From positions 1 to 64,000 of the forward strand of contig NZ_WPNZ01000032.1 in NCBI RefSeq assembly GCF_009755605.1: a stretch of DNA of 64,000 bases. The letters are read 5' to 3'. Positions within the stretch are counted from its first letter, which is position 1; the number at the start of each line of letters is the position of its first letter. This DNA comes from Streptomyces typhae. GTDB taxonomy: Bacteria; Actinomycetota; Actinomycetes; Streptomycetales; Streptomycetaceae. Positions 7,847-16,675 of this stretch are shown here, piece after piece. Made by a program: the position numbers and the translations under genes. A model generated the notes under the pieces. That model was not told the DNA's origin. It worked only from the letters and a program-made list of their open reading frames with translations, and did not search any database.

Positions 7847-8145
7847 CTACGGCGTGCGGCGCCGGGTGAGGTGGCGGGCGCCGAGAGCGAGCAGGGCGGC
7901 TGCCAGCGCGAGGACCGCGGGGAACGCGGTGAGCCAGGTGGGGAATTCGCTGCTCGCGTAGCTGGCGCCGTTGTCCAGAAAGCACTCGAACCGGAGCGGA
8001 AGGTACCGGACCTCGTAGCCGGAGATGTGCTCGATCGCGACATCTGCGGACGGCCCGGCAGGGCCACGGCCAGGAGGGAGAAGAGGGCGACGAGTACGCC
8101 GATGGCCGCGATCCCGGAAACGCCCAAGGCCAGTAGTCCAAGCAT
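7847..8145 (-). pseudogene. Small two-helix membrane protein with an apparent frameshift
   Basis: From ATG 8145 the frame encodes a transmembrane segment (LGLLALGVSGIAAIGVLVAL) but then changes character at about 8055-8065. A neighbouring frame continues with a sensible extracellular part (HISGYEVRYLPLRFECFLDN) and a second membrane helix ending at a TAG at 7847. Inserting one C in the CTGCCGGGCC run near 8060 joins the two parts into a ~99-residue protein with N- and C-terminal helices. This is either a real 1-bp deletion or a sequencing error. Its function is unknown. Confidence 0.6.
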
Positions 8146-8310
8146 GCGCCCACTTCATCAGAACGAGCCCGTGCAGGGCTGTTACGGGCGCCATATCGCT
8201 TGTCGGGCGAGCGTGGGAGCCGGTGCCAAGGGTTGCGCCCTTGGCACCGTCCCTTCGTGCTGGGGCGCCAGGTGTGCCCCCGGGAACACAGTCGCTCATG
8301 GAGCCGCTGG

Positions 8311-8679
8311 TCAGCCGCACTTGGGCAGATGTGAGTGGCGCAGGTTGGTCTGGTCGCCGGGGATGTGGCCCCTGAGACCGCTGCCGTCGAGCTTCACCCA
8401 GTACCACCATTTGTCGTCGTCCGCCCAGCGCTTGCAGGACGCTTCGAACCCCTGGCTGGGGTGCCAGGTGGTGCCCAGCTTGTTGTGGAACGGGGAGACC
8501 TTCTCCCAGATCGAGTTCCCGCCGTGGACGGAGCCCCTGGCGGTGGCAGCCGACGTCCCGGTCTCCCTGTTCGCGCCGTCTCCGGCCGCTGACGCCGTGG
8601 AGACGGTGGTGCCGAGGAGCGCCCCGGTTCCCAGTGCGACGGCCGCGAAAGCGGACACGTACTTCGATGTGGTCTGCAT
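8311..8679 (-). CDS. Small secreted protein with SH3-like region
   Basis: 122 residues. A Sec signal peptide covers about residues 1-32 (VSAFAAVALGTGALLGTTVS, then ASAA). The mature part has two cysteines and an aromatic stretch DDDKWWYWVKLDGSGLRGHI, resembling the SH3-like fold of Streptomyces exported proteins. The start codon 8679 has only a weak ribosome site. The upstream 200 bp to the AraC gene contains no gene. Its function is not known. Confidence 0.75.
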   Translation of the reverse strand: MQTTSKYVSAFAAVALGTGALLGTTVSTASAAGDGANRETGTSAATARGSVHGGNSIWEKVSPFHNKLGTTWHPSQGFEASCKRWADDDKWWYWVKLDGSGLRGHIPGDQTNLRHSHLPKCG

Positions 8680-8877
8680 GACGTGACGAACCCCCTGGCC
8701 CCGCAGGGCCTAGATGACCCGCGGGCTTTCGTACTGCCTCGCGGGGACGGTCGGTGGTCGATGGCTTGCCGCGGCGGTCAACAGTCTGCGCCGGGGCCCG
8801 CCGCACGTGGTGCGCACAGAGCGCACAGTGCTGCGCACCCGACGCAGAGCGGCAGTTCGGCCTGCCATGCGCAGCGT

Positions 8878-9870
8878 TCACGGCGCCGGGTGACGGCGTC
8901 CTGCGCACAGCTTGCGAAATTCCCTCGGTGACATCCCGTACTCCCTGCGGAAGGCCCGGCTGAAGTCGGTCGCCCGCGCGAAGCCCCAGCGTGCGGCGAT
9001 GGCCCGCACTTCTTCTTCCACGAGTGCCGGGTCGGCCAGTTCGCGGCGGCACCGCTCCAGGCGCCGGATCCGGATCGTGCCGGCCACGCCGGTTGTCTGC
9101 CCCTCGAAGACGCTGTGCAGGTGCCGGACGGAGATGTGGTGCGCGGCGGCCACGGACGCCGGGGTCATCTCCTGGTCCTCCAGGTGGTGTTCGACGTACT
9201 GGCGGATGCGCAGGAGGAGGGCTTCCCGGTGGGTGGCCTGTGCAGGGGCGGGAGTGTCGTCGAGGAGGCGGGCCACCAGCGCGGTGAACAGGTCGAGCAG
9301 TACCGTGCCGAGCCGGACCGAGTCCGCCGGGGTGAGATCGTGGGCGGTGGTGAGACCGATCAGGAACTGGCGGAGAAGCGCGCCGAGCGGATCGTGTCCC
9401 GGCACCGGGATGCCGACGAGGTCCCGTACGCGGTCGGCCGGCAGCGGCACCAAGGCCCTCGGGATCTGGATGATGGTGGAGGCGTACCGGGCGGCGTCGG
9501 GCACGTGGGCGGTGAAGGGTTGTGTCGTGTCGTGGAGGAGCAGGTCCCCGGGGTGCAGCGTGGCGTCGCCGGTGACGGCGGCATAGCCCTGGGAGCCGTC
9601 GCGGATGAGGGAGAGCAGGTAGTGCTCGGGATCCGAGGCGCGAATCAGGCGTGGGGTCCGCCTGGCGCGCAGCGGCCCGTAGGTGAGGTCCGCCAACTGG
9701 ACGGGCCCGAGCCCTGCGGCGCGCAGACCGGCCCGGAATTCGTCGTGCGCCCCGTCGCAGCCGACCTGGTCCATCAGGGTCGGTAGCAGGGCTTGTGCGC
9801 TGGCTTCGCGCCAAGCGTCGAACCGGTCCGCGGCCGGTACGGAGTCCCCGTCGAAGACTGTGTGCAACAT
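8878..9870 (-). CDS. AraC family transcriptional regulator
   Basis: 330 residues. ATG 9870 is preceded by GGGGGAAAGG. The N-terminal part (about residues 15-195) is a cupin-type AraC-binding domain as in the PF14525 group (GDATLHPGDLLLHDTTQPF). The C-terminal part (about 225-325) has two HTH motifs (EMTPASVAAAHHISVRHLHS and the ARWGFARATDFSRAFRREYG signature). It probably responds to a small molecule. Neighbouring genes on both sides are on the same strand, so the target is not obvious. Confidence 0.9.
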   Translation of the reverse strand: MLHTVFDGDSVPAADRFDAWREASAQALLPTLMDQVGCDGAHDEFRAGLRAAGLGPVQLADLTYGPLRARRTPRLIRASDPEHYLLSLIRDGSQGYAAVTGDATLHPGDLLLHDTTQPFTAHVPDAARYASTIIQIPRALVPLPADRVRDLVGIPVPGHDPLGALLRQFLIGLTTAHDLTPADSVRLGTVLLDLFTALVARLLDDTPAPAQATHREALLLRIRQYVEHHLEDQEMTPASVAAAHHISVRHLHSVFEGQTTGVAGTIRIRRLERCRRELADPALVEEEVRAIAARWGFARATDFSRAFRREYGMSPREFRKLCAGRRHPAP

Positions 9871-10114
9871 CCTTTCCCCCTGGCTGTCGGCCGTGCGCAC
9901 CGTGGTCAGCGGTGTGCGGGCAGGAAAGCGTAGGGAGAGGAGGCAACGGAGCGGTGCATGCCGGGTGAACCGGGCGCCGCCTGCCCCTGGGGGACGGGCG
10001 GACAGCCGGGTGGGGTGAGGGGTTCCCCGAGGACCCCTCACCCCGCCACTCATGGGGGACGCCGGCTCCGAGCAGCGCCAGGCGGCTCCCGCGGGGCCAG
10101 TGAGCTCGCCGTCG

Positions 10115-11425
10115 TCAGGTGGCCTTGCCGCGGGCGACGTACAGCTTCATGTCGGTGAAGTCGAGCGTGGTGTTGAACGGCTTGTGGAAGCTGTGGAAGA
10201 AGGCGGCTTGCACGTCGAATCCGTAGGGGGCCATCGAGGCCTGCGGATGCGTCTCGCAGTAGATCTCCTTGGCTACGGCGTCGCCGAGGCGGATCTCCTT
10301 CGGGTAGCAGGGGTAGGTGACGGCCGGGTGGCTGTGGGCGAAGGTGCCGATCGGGCGGTCGTAGTCGCTGCGGATCCCCAGCTTCTCGGCTGTCTCGCCG
10401 AAGACGACCGCGGCGCTCTCGCCGCCGCTTCCGCCGAAGTTCACCCCCACCACCCCGTTGCGGGAACCGCTCGCACCGGCGACGCTGCCCCGGCTGTGCA
10501 CATACTGGTCGGCCAGCCACAGCGGCAGGGGCTCGACGCCCGCCCGCGTGGCGGCGGCGCGTGCCTTCCGGGCCGTTTCCGGGGTGCGGCGACGCAGGAT
10601 CAGCTGTCGGCCCGCGTAGTCGAAGGTGGTCAGCAAGTGGGCGAAGACCCACGTACCGATCATGCCCGCGCTGTCACCGGATCCGACGTCCTCGCCCGAT
10701 TCCGTCGTCGACCAGCCCACGGGCACGTTGCGCAGCTCGATGCCGCCGAGCTTGAGGGAGTCCAGTATTCCGTAGTAGGCCCAGATGTGGCCGCCCTCGA
10801 AGTCCACCTTCTGGCTGGCGACGGGGCTCAGCCCGGCCTCCTTGGCCGTCGTCGCGGTCAGGTTCAGACTCGTGGCGCCGGTGTAGAACGAGAAGCTCTT
10901 CTGCGGTCCGCCGTTCAGTGAGACCCCGACCAGCGGCGCCGGGTCCATCTGTGTGCACTCCAGCCGCGCGATGTCGCCGTGGACCTGGTATGCCTCGCCG
11001 CGGACCGCCGCGAACCACTTGGCGTAGCCTTCCTCGCCGGCCGCTCGCCAGTACGGGGCGGACTGGGCGAACTTGTCCTGGCGCATGTAGCACTCGCCCA
11101 GGTAGTAGTTGGCGTCCTTGTCCTCGGGCGCCAGCTGGATGGCCGACTTGAGGTACTTCTCGGCGTCGGCGAACTTGTTGGCCAGGAGCCCGAGGTAGCC
11201 GCGGCGGCGGGCCGCGTGCAGGTTCTTGGGGTCCTTCCTCAGGATCTCCTCGTAGGCGCGGCCCGCCTTCTCGAACTCCCCGGCCTTGAACAGCGCGTCC
11301 GCGTCGGCGCTGCCGGTCAGCGCCGTGGCCGCCCGGCCCAGCAGCGGCGCGGTGGCGGCGGCACCGGTCAGGACGACAGCACTCCGTAACAGCGAACGCC
11401 GGTCCCATATCCCGTCATTAGCCAC
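10115..11425 (-). CDS. Tat-exported TPR plus retropepsin-like protein lacking the catalytic Asp
   Basis: 436 residues. GTG 11425 has AAGGAG upstream. The N-terminus DRRSLLRSAVVL has a twin arginine before a hydrophobic stretch, so a Tat signal is likely. Tetratricopeptide repeats span about residues 40-135. A retropepsin-like fold follows, with the active-site loop FYTGATSLNL at 180-189 and the second half GMIGTWVFAHLLTTFDYAGR. In aspartyl proteases this loop is D-T/S-G-A. Here residue 181 is Tyr (TAC; Asp would be GAC). It may be a catalytically dead scaffold. The RBS and intact frame argue that the gene is expressed. Confidence 0.8.
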   Translation of the reverse strand: MANDGIWDRRSLLRSAVVLTGAAATAPLLGRAATALTGSADADALFKAGEFEKAGRAYEEILRKDPKNLHAARRRGYLGLLANKFADAEKYLKSAIQLAPEDKDANYYLGECYMRQDKFAQSAPYWRAAGEEGYAKWFAAVRGEAYQVHGDIARLECTQMDPAPLVGVSLNGGPQKSFSFYTGATSLNLTATTAKEAGLSPVASQKVDFEGGHIWAYYGILDSLKLGGIELRNVPVGWSTTESGEDVGSGDSAGMIGTWVFAHLLTTFDYAGRQLILRRRTPETARKARAAATRAGVEPLPLWLADQYVHSRGSVAGASGSRNGVVGVNFGGSGGESAAVVFGETAEKLGIRSDYDRPIGTFAHSHPAVTYPCYPKEIRLGDAVAKEIYCETHPQASMAPYGFDVQAAFFHSFHKPFNTTLDFTDMKLYVARGKAT

Positions 11426-11609
11426 GCCTTCTCCTTTTCGTGATCACCTACGTCGTGGCGGTGTTCCGCGGCTCCACTGAAGACCGGGGACTGTTGCGGG
11501 GGTGTATGTGTTTTCCGATACGCCGGCGATACACCGGCCCTTGAGCCTGTTCGTCGAAGTGGATCAGCATGGTTCGCAGCAGCCCCTACGCACCACGGAG
11601 GAAGACGCA

Positions 11610-12374
11610 GTGAAGCGCATCGGCATCATCGGAGTGGGCGAGATCGGCCGGGCCCTCGTGACGGGGTTGTGCGACGGGACCGACACCCCGCCGGAGGTGT
11701 TCCTGTCACCCCGGGGAGCCGCCACGGCAGCGGAGTTGTCCGCACGCCACGAGGGCGTACGGGTCTGCGCCGACAATCAGGAGGTGGTCGACCGCTCCGA
11801 GCTGGTGATCATCGCCGTACGCCGTGGGAACCTGCGGGAGGCCCTTGCCGGCCTGCGAGTCGGCGACGACAAACTGGTCGTCAACGTGATGGCCGGTGTC
11901 GCCATCGACGAGCTGCGGCGGACGCTCGCCACCGACGCCCCGGTGGTACGGGCCATCCCCCTGCCCACCGTACGAGAGCGCCGCTCCGTCACGGTGACGT
12001 GCCCCTCGCACCCGGAGGTGAACGCCTTCTTCGCGTACCTGGGCGGGGCGCTCCCGGTCGAGGACGAGGAGACCTTCAACGTCTTCTCCGCTCTGACGGG
12101 GACGCTGACCACGCACTATGCCTACCTCGTCACGCTTGCCTCGTGGGCGGCGGACCACGGCATCGTCGCCGCCGACGCTGACAGCTACGTCCGCAGCCTC
12201 TTCCAGGGGGTCGGCCGCTCCCTGAGCGACGAGTCCCGCTCCCTGCAACGGCTCGCCGCCGACCACGAGACCCCCAAGGGGAACAACGAACGCATCCGCA
12301 CCACGTGGTTCGGACCGGACAACTCCGATGCCCTCCGCAAAGCCCTCGACGGACTCCTCGCCGACCTGAGGTAG
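11610..12374 (+). CDS. Pyrroline-5-carboxylate reductase-like NAD(P)-binding protein
   Basis: 254 residues. GTG 11610 has GGAGG at 11597-11601, so the longer frame from 11502 is rejected. The Rossmann motif GIIGVGEIGRALV is at the N-terminus. The second half is all-helical, as in the dimerisation domain of ProC. True ProC makes proline from pyrroline-5-carboxylate with NADPH. The divergence of the C-terminal signature suggests a paralogue rather than the housekeeping enzyme. It is followed by a strong terminator. Confidence 0.8.
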   Translation: MKRIGIIGVGEIGRALVTGLCDGTDTPPEVFLSPRGAATAAELSARHEGVRVCADNQEVVDRSELVIIAVRRGNLREALAGLRVGDDKLVVNVMAGVAIDELRRTLATDAPVVRAIPLPTVRERRSVTVTCPSHPEVNAFFAYLGGALPVEDEETFNVFSALTGTLTTHYAYLVTLASWAADHGIVAADADSYVRSLFQGVGRSLSDESRSLQRLAADHETPKGNNERIRTTWFGPDNSDALRKALDGLLADLR

Positions 12375-12398
12375 CCGGGGAGACCGCCGTCCCACCTC

Positions 12399-12438
12399 AA
12401 GCGCCTGTATATGCCAAAAAAGGCACGTACAGGCGCTT
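12399..12438. terminator. Strong hairpin terminator
   Basis: Outer arms AAGCGCCTGTA (12399-12409) and TACAGGCGCTT (12428-12438) are perfect. The inner TGCC/GGCA pair closes an A6 loop. It lies 24 bp after the ProC-like stop. The following ~250 bp up to the glucanase start hold no gene and are comparatively AT-rich, presumably the glucanase promoter. Confidence 0.88.
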
Positions 12439-12688
12439 CATTCATCTCTGTCAGCAGAATCTTACGAGTGTGACAGTCGACCATTCGGTTGACTGTCAAA
12501 GAATTGCGCCTTCTGCTCAGCATCTTGCGTTGTCGCACCAATGGCGCTTGAGTACTGGCGAAGCCCAGCCCCGCACCGGCGAAGGGCACGCCACTGAATA
12601 TGCGCCTTCGATATGTCATGCACCCATCATGCTCCCGTCATGCACCCGCATGTCGTGTCGAACAGCCCCGAACACCGAGAGGCACACT

Positions 12689-15600
12689 GTGAGAGGGAAG
12701 CAACGGAGCCGGCGGACCATGGGTCTCTGGCTCGTCGCCGTGCTGACCGCCTTCGGGCTCCTGCCCGTCGCCGCCCACGCGGCACCGACGGAAACCGAGG
12801 CCGAAACCGGAGCAGCCGCCGCGAACCTGGCGTTGAAGAAGCCCATCGAGGCGTCCTCGTCCACTCAGAGCTACTTCGCGCCGAACGCCAACGACGGCAG
12901 CGTGCACACCTACTGGGAGGCGAACGCGCATCCCTCGACGCTGACCGTGCAGCTCGGCGCCGACGCGAACCTCACGTCGGTCGTGCTCAAGCTCAATCCG
13001 GACCCGGCATGGTCACCCCGCACCCAGAGCATCGAGGTGCTCGGACGCGCCCAGTCCGCCGACGGCTTCAGCACCGTGAAGGCGCGCGCCGACTACGCCT
13101 TCTCCCCCAGCGGCAACCGCAACACCGTGACAATCCCGGTCTCCGGCCGCTACGCCGACGTTCGGTTGAAGATCTCGTCGAACAGCTCCGGGTACGCCGG
13201 TCAGGTCGCCGAGTTCGAGGTCAACGGCGAACCGGCCCCCAACCCCGACCTGACCGTCACCGACCTGACCTGGCGGCCCGCGCAGCCCAGCGAGAGCGAC
13301 GCCATCAAGGTCGACGCCACGGTGCGCAACACGGGTTCGGCGGCCGCCGCCGCCACGACCGCGGAGGTGAGCCTGGGCGGTTCGGTCGCGGGCAGCGCCA
13401 GGGTGGGCGCGCTCGGGGCCGGTGAGTCGGCCACGGTCCCCGTCGACATCGGAAGACGGGCGCAGGGCAGTTACACCGTGTCCGCGGTGGTGGACCCCGA
13501 CGACACCGTCGCCGAGCAGAACAACGACAACAACAGCCGCACCGCCGACGGCAAACTGACGGTCGGCCAGAGTCCGGGGCCGGACCTCCAGGTCACCGGC
13601 ATCACGTCGCATCCGTCGAACCCGGCGGTCGGCGCCGACGTCACCTTCGCCGTGAAGCTGCACAACCGCGGCACCAGCGCCGTGACCGCCGGGTCGGTGA
13701 CCCGCCTGACCGTGGGCGACAGGACGCTGAACGGCACGGCGCCCGCCGTCGCCGCGGGCGCGAGCGCGAGCGTCGACCTCTCCGGCAGCTGGACCGCCAC
13801 CAGCGGCGGCGCCACGCTGACCGCGACCGCCGACGCCACCGACGTCGTGGCCGAGACGAACGAGGACAACAACGTCTTCGCGCGCTCCCTCGTCATCGGG
13901 CGCGGTGCCGCCGCACCGTACGTCGAGTACGAGGCGGAGGACGGCAAGTACGAGGGCACACTCCTCGTGGCGGACGCCGAGCGCACCTTCGGGCACACCA
14001 ACTTCGCCACCGAGTCCTCCGGGCGCAAGTCCGTGCGCCTCAACTCGACCGGACAGTACGTCGAGTTCACCTCGTCCGGTGCCGCCAACTCCATCGTCGT
14101 ACGCAACTCCATCCCCGACGCGCCGGGAGGCGGCGGCCAGCAGAAGACCCTCAGCCTCTACGCCGACGGCAAGTTCGTCCAGAAGCTGACGCTGTCGTCC
14201 AAGCACAGCTGGTTGTACGGCAGCACCGACCAGCCGGAGGGACTGACCAACACCCCCGGCAGCGACGCACGCCGGCTCTTCGACGAGTCGCATGCCCTGC
14301 TCACGCGGACCTACCCCAAGGGCACCACGTTCCGTCTGCAGCGCGACGCCGGTGACGACGCCGCGTACTACGTACTCGACCTGGTCGATCTCGAACAGGT
14401 CGCACCCGCGGCGAGCAAGCCCGCCGCGTGCACCTCGATCACCGAGTACGGGGCGATCCCCAACGACGGGATCGACGACGCGAACGCGATCCAGAAGGCC
14501 GTGACCGCCGACCAGAACGGCGACATCGACTGCGTGTGGATCCCGGCCGGGCAGTGGCGTCAGGAGAAGAAGATCCTCACCGACGACCCGCTGAACCGGG
14601 GTCAGTACAACCAGGTGGGCATCCGGGACGTGACGATCCGCGGCGCGGGCATGTGGCACGCACAGCTGTACTCGCTGATTCCGCCGCAGGACGCGGGCGG
14701 CATCAACCATCCGCACGAGGGCAACTTCGGCTTCGACATCGACGACAACACCAAGATCTCCGACATCGCCGTCTTCGGCTCGGGCACCATCCGCGGCGGC
14801 GACGGCGACGCGGAGGGCGGCGTCGGCCTCAACGGCCGCTTCGGCAAGAACACCAAGATCGCCAACGTGTGGCTGGAGCACGCCAACGTCGGTGCGTGGG
14901 TCGGCCGCGACTACAGCAACATCCCCGAGCTGTGGGGGCCCGGGGACGGCCTGGAGTTCAGCGGCATGCGCGTCCGCAACACCTACGCGGACGGCGTCAA
15001 CTTCACCAACGGCACCCGCAACTCGACCGTCTTCAACTCCTCGTTCCGCAACACCGGTGACGACGCGCTCGCCGTATGGGCCAACAAGTACGTCAAGGAC
15101 CAGTCCGTCGACGTCGCCCACGACAACGCGTTCCGCAACAACACGGTGCAACTGCCGTGGCGGGCCAACGGCATCGCCGTGTACGGCGGTTACGGCAACA
15201 AGATAGAGAACAACCTCGTCCACGACACCATGAACTATCCCGGCATCATGCTCGCCACCGACCACGACCCCCTTCCCTTCTCCGGGCAGACCCTGATCGC
15301 GAACAACGGACTCCACCGCACCGGTGGGGCGTTCTGGAACGAGGACCAGGAGTTCGGCGCGATCACACTGTTCGCCCAGGGCCCCGACATCCCCGGTGTC
15401 ACGATCCGCGACACCGACATCCACGACTCCACGTACGACGGCATCCAGTTCAAGACGGGTGGCGGTGCGATCCCCGACGCGAAGATCAGCAACGTGACGA
15501 TCTCCAAGTCCAACAACGGCTCCGGCATCCTCGCCATGGGCGGCGCGCGCGGCAGTGCGACGCTCACCGATGTGCGCATCAGCGACTCGCGGGACGGGGA

Positions 15601-15691
15601 CATCCTGGTCGAACCCGGCTCACAGTTCGTGCTCCACCGCGGTGACGCGTCTGCCACTGCCGGCGTGCCGGGGACCAGGCAAGGGTTGTAG
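12689..15691 (+). CDS. Secreted GH87-type alpha-1,3-glucanase (mutanase/mycodextranase) with CARDB modules
   Basis: 1000 residues from GTG 12689 (GAGAGG upstream; ATG 12719 is an alternative). A Sec signal covers about residues 1-32. Then come a discoidin (F5/8-type) module at about 45-185 (NLALKKPIEASSSTQSYFAP), two CARDB Ig-like modules at about 190-395 (each ending V-x-E-x-N-x-x-N-N), a CBM6/35-like module at about 405-565, and a right-handed beta-helix catalytic domain to the end. Asp768 and the pair Asp791-Asp792 have the 23/24-residue spacing I recall for the catalytic triad of Bacillus GH87 glucanase. Such enzymes cut fungal cell-wall or bacterial alpha-1,3-glucan. The module order differs from the Bacillus enzyme. 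Confidence 0.85.
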   Translation: MRGKQRSRRTMGLWLVAVLTAFGLLPVAAHAAPTETEAETGAAAANLALKKPIEASSSTQSYFAPNANDGSVHTYWEANAHPSTLTVQLGADANLTSVVLKLNPDPAWSPRTQSIEVLGRAQSADGFSTVKARADYAFSPSGNRNTVTIPVSGRYADVRLKISSNSSGYAGQVAEFEVNGEPAPNPDLTVTDLTWRPAQPSESDAIKVDATVRNTGSAAAAATTAEVSLGGSVAGSARVGALGAGESATVPVDIGRRAQGSYTVSAVVDPDDTVAEQNNDNNSRTADGKLTVGQSPGPDLQVTGITSHPSNPAVGADVTFAVKLHNRGTSAVTAGSVTRLTVGDRTLNGTAPAVAAGASASVDLSGSWTATSGGATLTATADATDVVAETNEDNNVFARSLVIGRGAAAPYVEYEAEDGKYEGTLLVADAERTFGHTNFATESSGRKSVRLNSTGQYVEFTSSGAANSIVVRNSIPDAPGGGGQQKTLSLYADGKFVQKLTLSSKHSWLYGSTDQPEGLTNTPGSDARRLFDESHALLTRTYPKGTTFRLQRDAGDDAAYYVLDLVDLEQVAPAASKPAACTSITEYGAIPNDGIDDANAIQKAVTADQNGDIDCVWIPAGQWRQEKKILTDDPLNRGQYNQVGIRDVTIRGAGMWHAQLYSLIPPQDAGGINHPHEGNFGFDIDDNTKISDIAVFGSGTIRGGDGDAEGGVGLNGRFGKNTKIANVWLEHANVGAWVGRDYSNIPELWGPGDGLEFSGMRVRNTYADGVNFTNGTRNSTVFNSSFRNTGDDALAVWANKYVKDQSVDVAHDNAFRNNTVQLPWRANGIAVYGGYGNKIENNLVHDTMNYPGIMLATDHDPLPFSGQTLIANNGLHRTGGAFWNEDQEFGAITLFAQGPDIPGVTIRDTDIHDSTYDGIQFKTGGGAIPDAKISNVTISKSNNGSGILAMGGARGSATLTDVRISDSRDGDILVEPGSQFVLHRGDASATAGVPGTRQGL

Positions 15692-15740
15692 CGACCGGCG
15701 TACGAGCGTACGGCGACGGCGCTGAGCGCCTCCGTTACCG

Positions 15741-15781
15741 ACGGGCCCGGACAGCCGTAACCGAGCGGTTGCCGGGCCCGT
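15741..15781 (+). terminator. Hairpin terminator after the glucanase gene
   Basis: Arms ACGGGCCCGG (15741-15750) and CCGGGCCCGT (15772-15781) are perfectly complementary, 50 bp after the stop. An AACC/GGTT pair sits inside the loop. Confidence 0.75.
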
Positions 15782-15823
15782 TGTGCTCTCCGCAAGATCA
15801 CCCTCGAACGTGAAGGCGGAGCC

Positions 15824-16582
15824 ATGACGACCCGCACGAACACCACTGCCCCCATCGGCCGCAGCCTTCTCACAGCGGCGCTCGCCACCGCGCTGGCCAT
15901 CGGTGCGGGCCCCATGGCGGCCGCCGCACCCGGCGACGACGGCTGGACGGGCGCGGGCGGGCTCGCGCTGAGCGGCGCCGACAACGCCAAGGTCGACGCC
16001 TACATCGACCGTGCGAAGGAGGCCGAGCAGTCGATCAGTGTGGACGTGCGGACCGCCGCGATCGCCTCCCACGCGGAGCTGGTCGGCTTCGACAAGCGCC
16101 TCAAGTCTCCCGACTCCCTCAAGAGGAAGGTCGCCACCTCCCTCAAGGAGCACCCCGAGAAGAACCTCGACACGGTCCTCAAGGGCCTGACCGACGCCGT
16201 CCGCTACACCCTCCAGTGGCCGGACGGCACCTACACGGACGGCGTCGCCACGGCCTCTTCCCTCCTGTCCGCCTGGGGCAACAACAGCACCAAGTGGTCC
16301 AACACCTGGGGCCGGGCCCGCGGCTACAAGGGCCTCAACACCGGGTGGCGCGCGGCACGCTCCGGGCAGCTCTTCGAGGTGCAGTTCCACACTCCCGCCA
16401 GCAAGCACGCCCAGGAGGTGACCCATCTCCTGTACGAGGAGCAGCGTCTGCCCTCCACCGGACCGGCCCGCAAGAAGGAGCTCCAGGCCCAGCAGGACGC
16501 GGAATTCGCCGCCGTGCCGGTGCCGCCCGGGGCCGGCCGGCTGAGCCCGCCCGCTCCGCTCACGGTCCCGGCGACCGGCTGA
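15824..16582 (+). CDS. Secreted RelA/SpoT-fold nucleotide 3'-pyrophosphokinase
   Basis: 252 residues. ATG 15824 follows AAGGCGGA. A Sec signal covers about residues 1-35. The mature part shows the RelA/SpoT synthetase signatures in order: KRLKSPDSLKRK (91-102, the ATP-binding R-x-K-S..S..K loop), DAVRY (124-128, D-x-x-R), GYKGLN (167-172, the stacking Tyr loop) and FEVQFHT (184-190, E-x-Q). Streptomyces are known to secrete an ATP nucleotide 3'-pyrophosphokinase (S. morookaensis enzyme, EC 2.7.6.4) that moves pyrophosphate from ATP to the 3'-OH of purine nucleotides. Size and export match. A toxin role, as for T6SS Tas1, is a possible alternative. Confidence 0.82.
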   Translation: MTTRTNTTAPIGRSLLTAALATALAIGAGPMAAAAPGDDGWTGAGGLALSGADNAKVDAYIDRAKEAEQSISVDVRTAAIASHAELVGFDKRLKSPDSLKRKVATSLKEHPEKNLDTVLKGLTDAVRYTLQWPDGTYTDGVATASSLLSAWGNNSTKWSNTWGRARGYKGLNTGWRAARSGQLFEVQFHTPASKHAQEVTHLLYEEQRLPSTGPARKKELQAQQDAEFAAVPVPPGAGRLSPPAPLTVPATG

Positions 16583-16628
16583 CGACTCCGAGCGGACCGT
16601 GCCACCGGTGTCTCCGTAGCCGCCCTTC

Positions 16629-16644
16629 CGCAAAAGCTTTTGCG
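16629..16644. promoter_or_regulatory. 16-bp perfect palindrome upstream of the APH-like gene
   Basis: CGCAAAAGCTTTTGCG is a perfect AT-centred palindrome 31 bp before the GTG start and about 46 bp after the preceding stop. It could be a repressor operator or a weak terminator. Confidence 0.5.
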
Positions 16645-16675
16645 TGCGTCGCCGCCCGGGTGGTGAGGTGGCACG

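Noticed and set aside
7847..9946. 699-codon minus-strand frame
   Set aside because: Most of it lies in another frame of the AraC gene on the same strand. Only its last ~65 codons matter, as the second half of the frameshifted membrane protein.
13013..15424. 803-codon open frame on the minus strand
   Set aside because: It is exactly antisense to the glucanase gene, Val/Gly/Arg-rich, without family motifs. It is a GC-skew shadow of the real gene.
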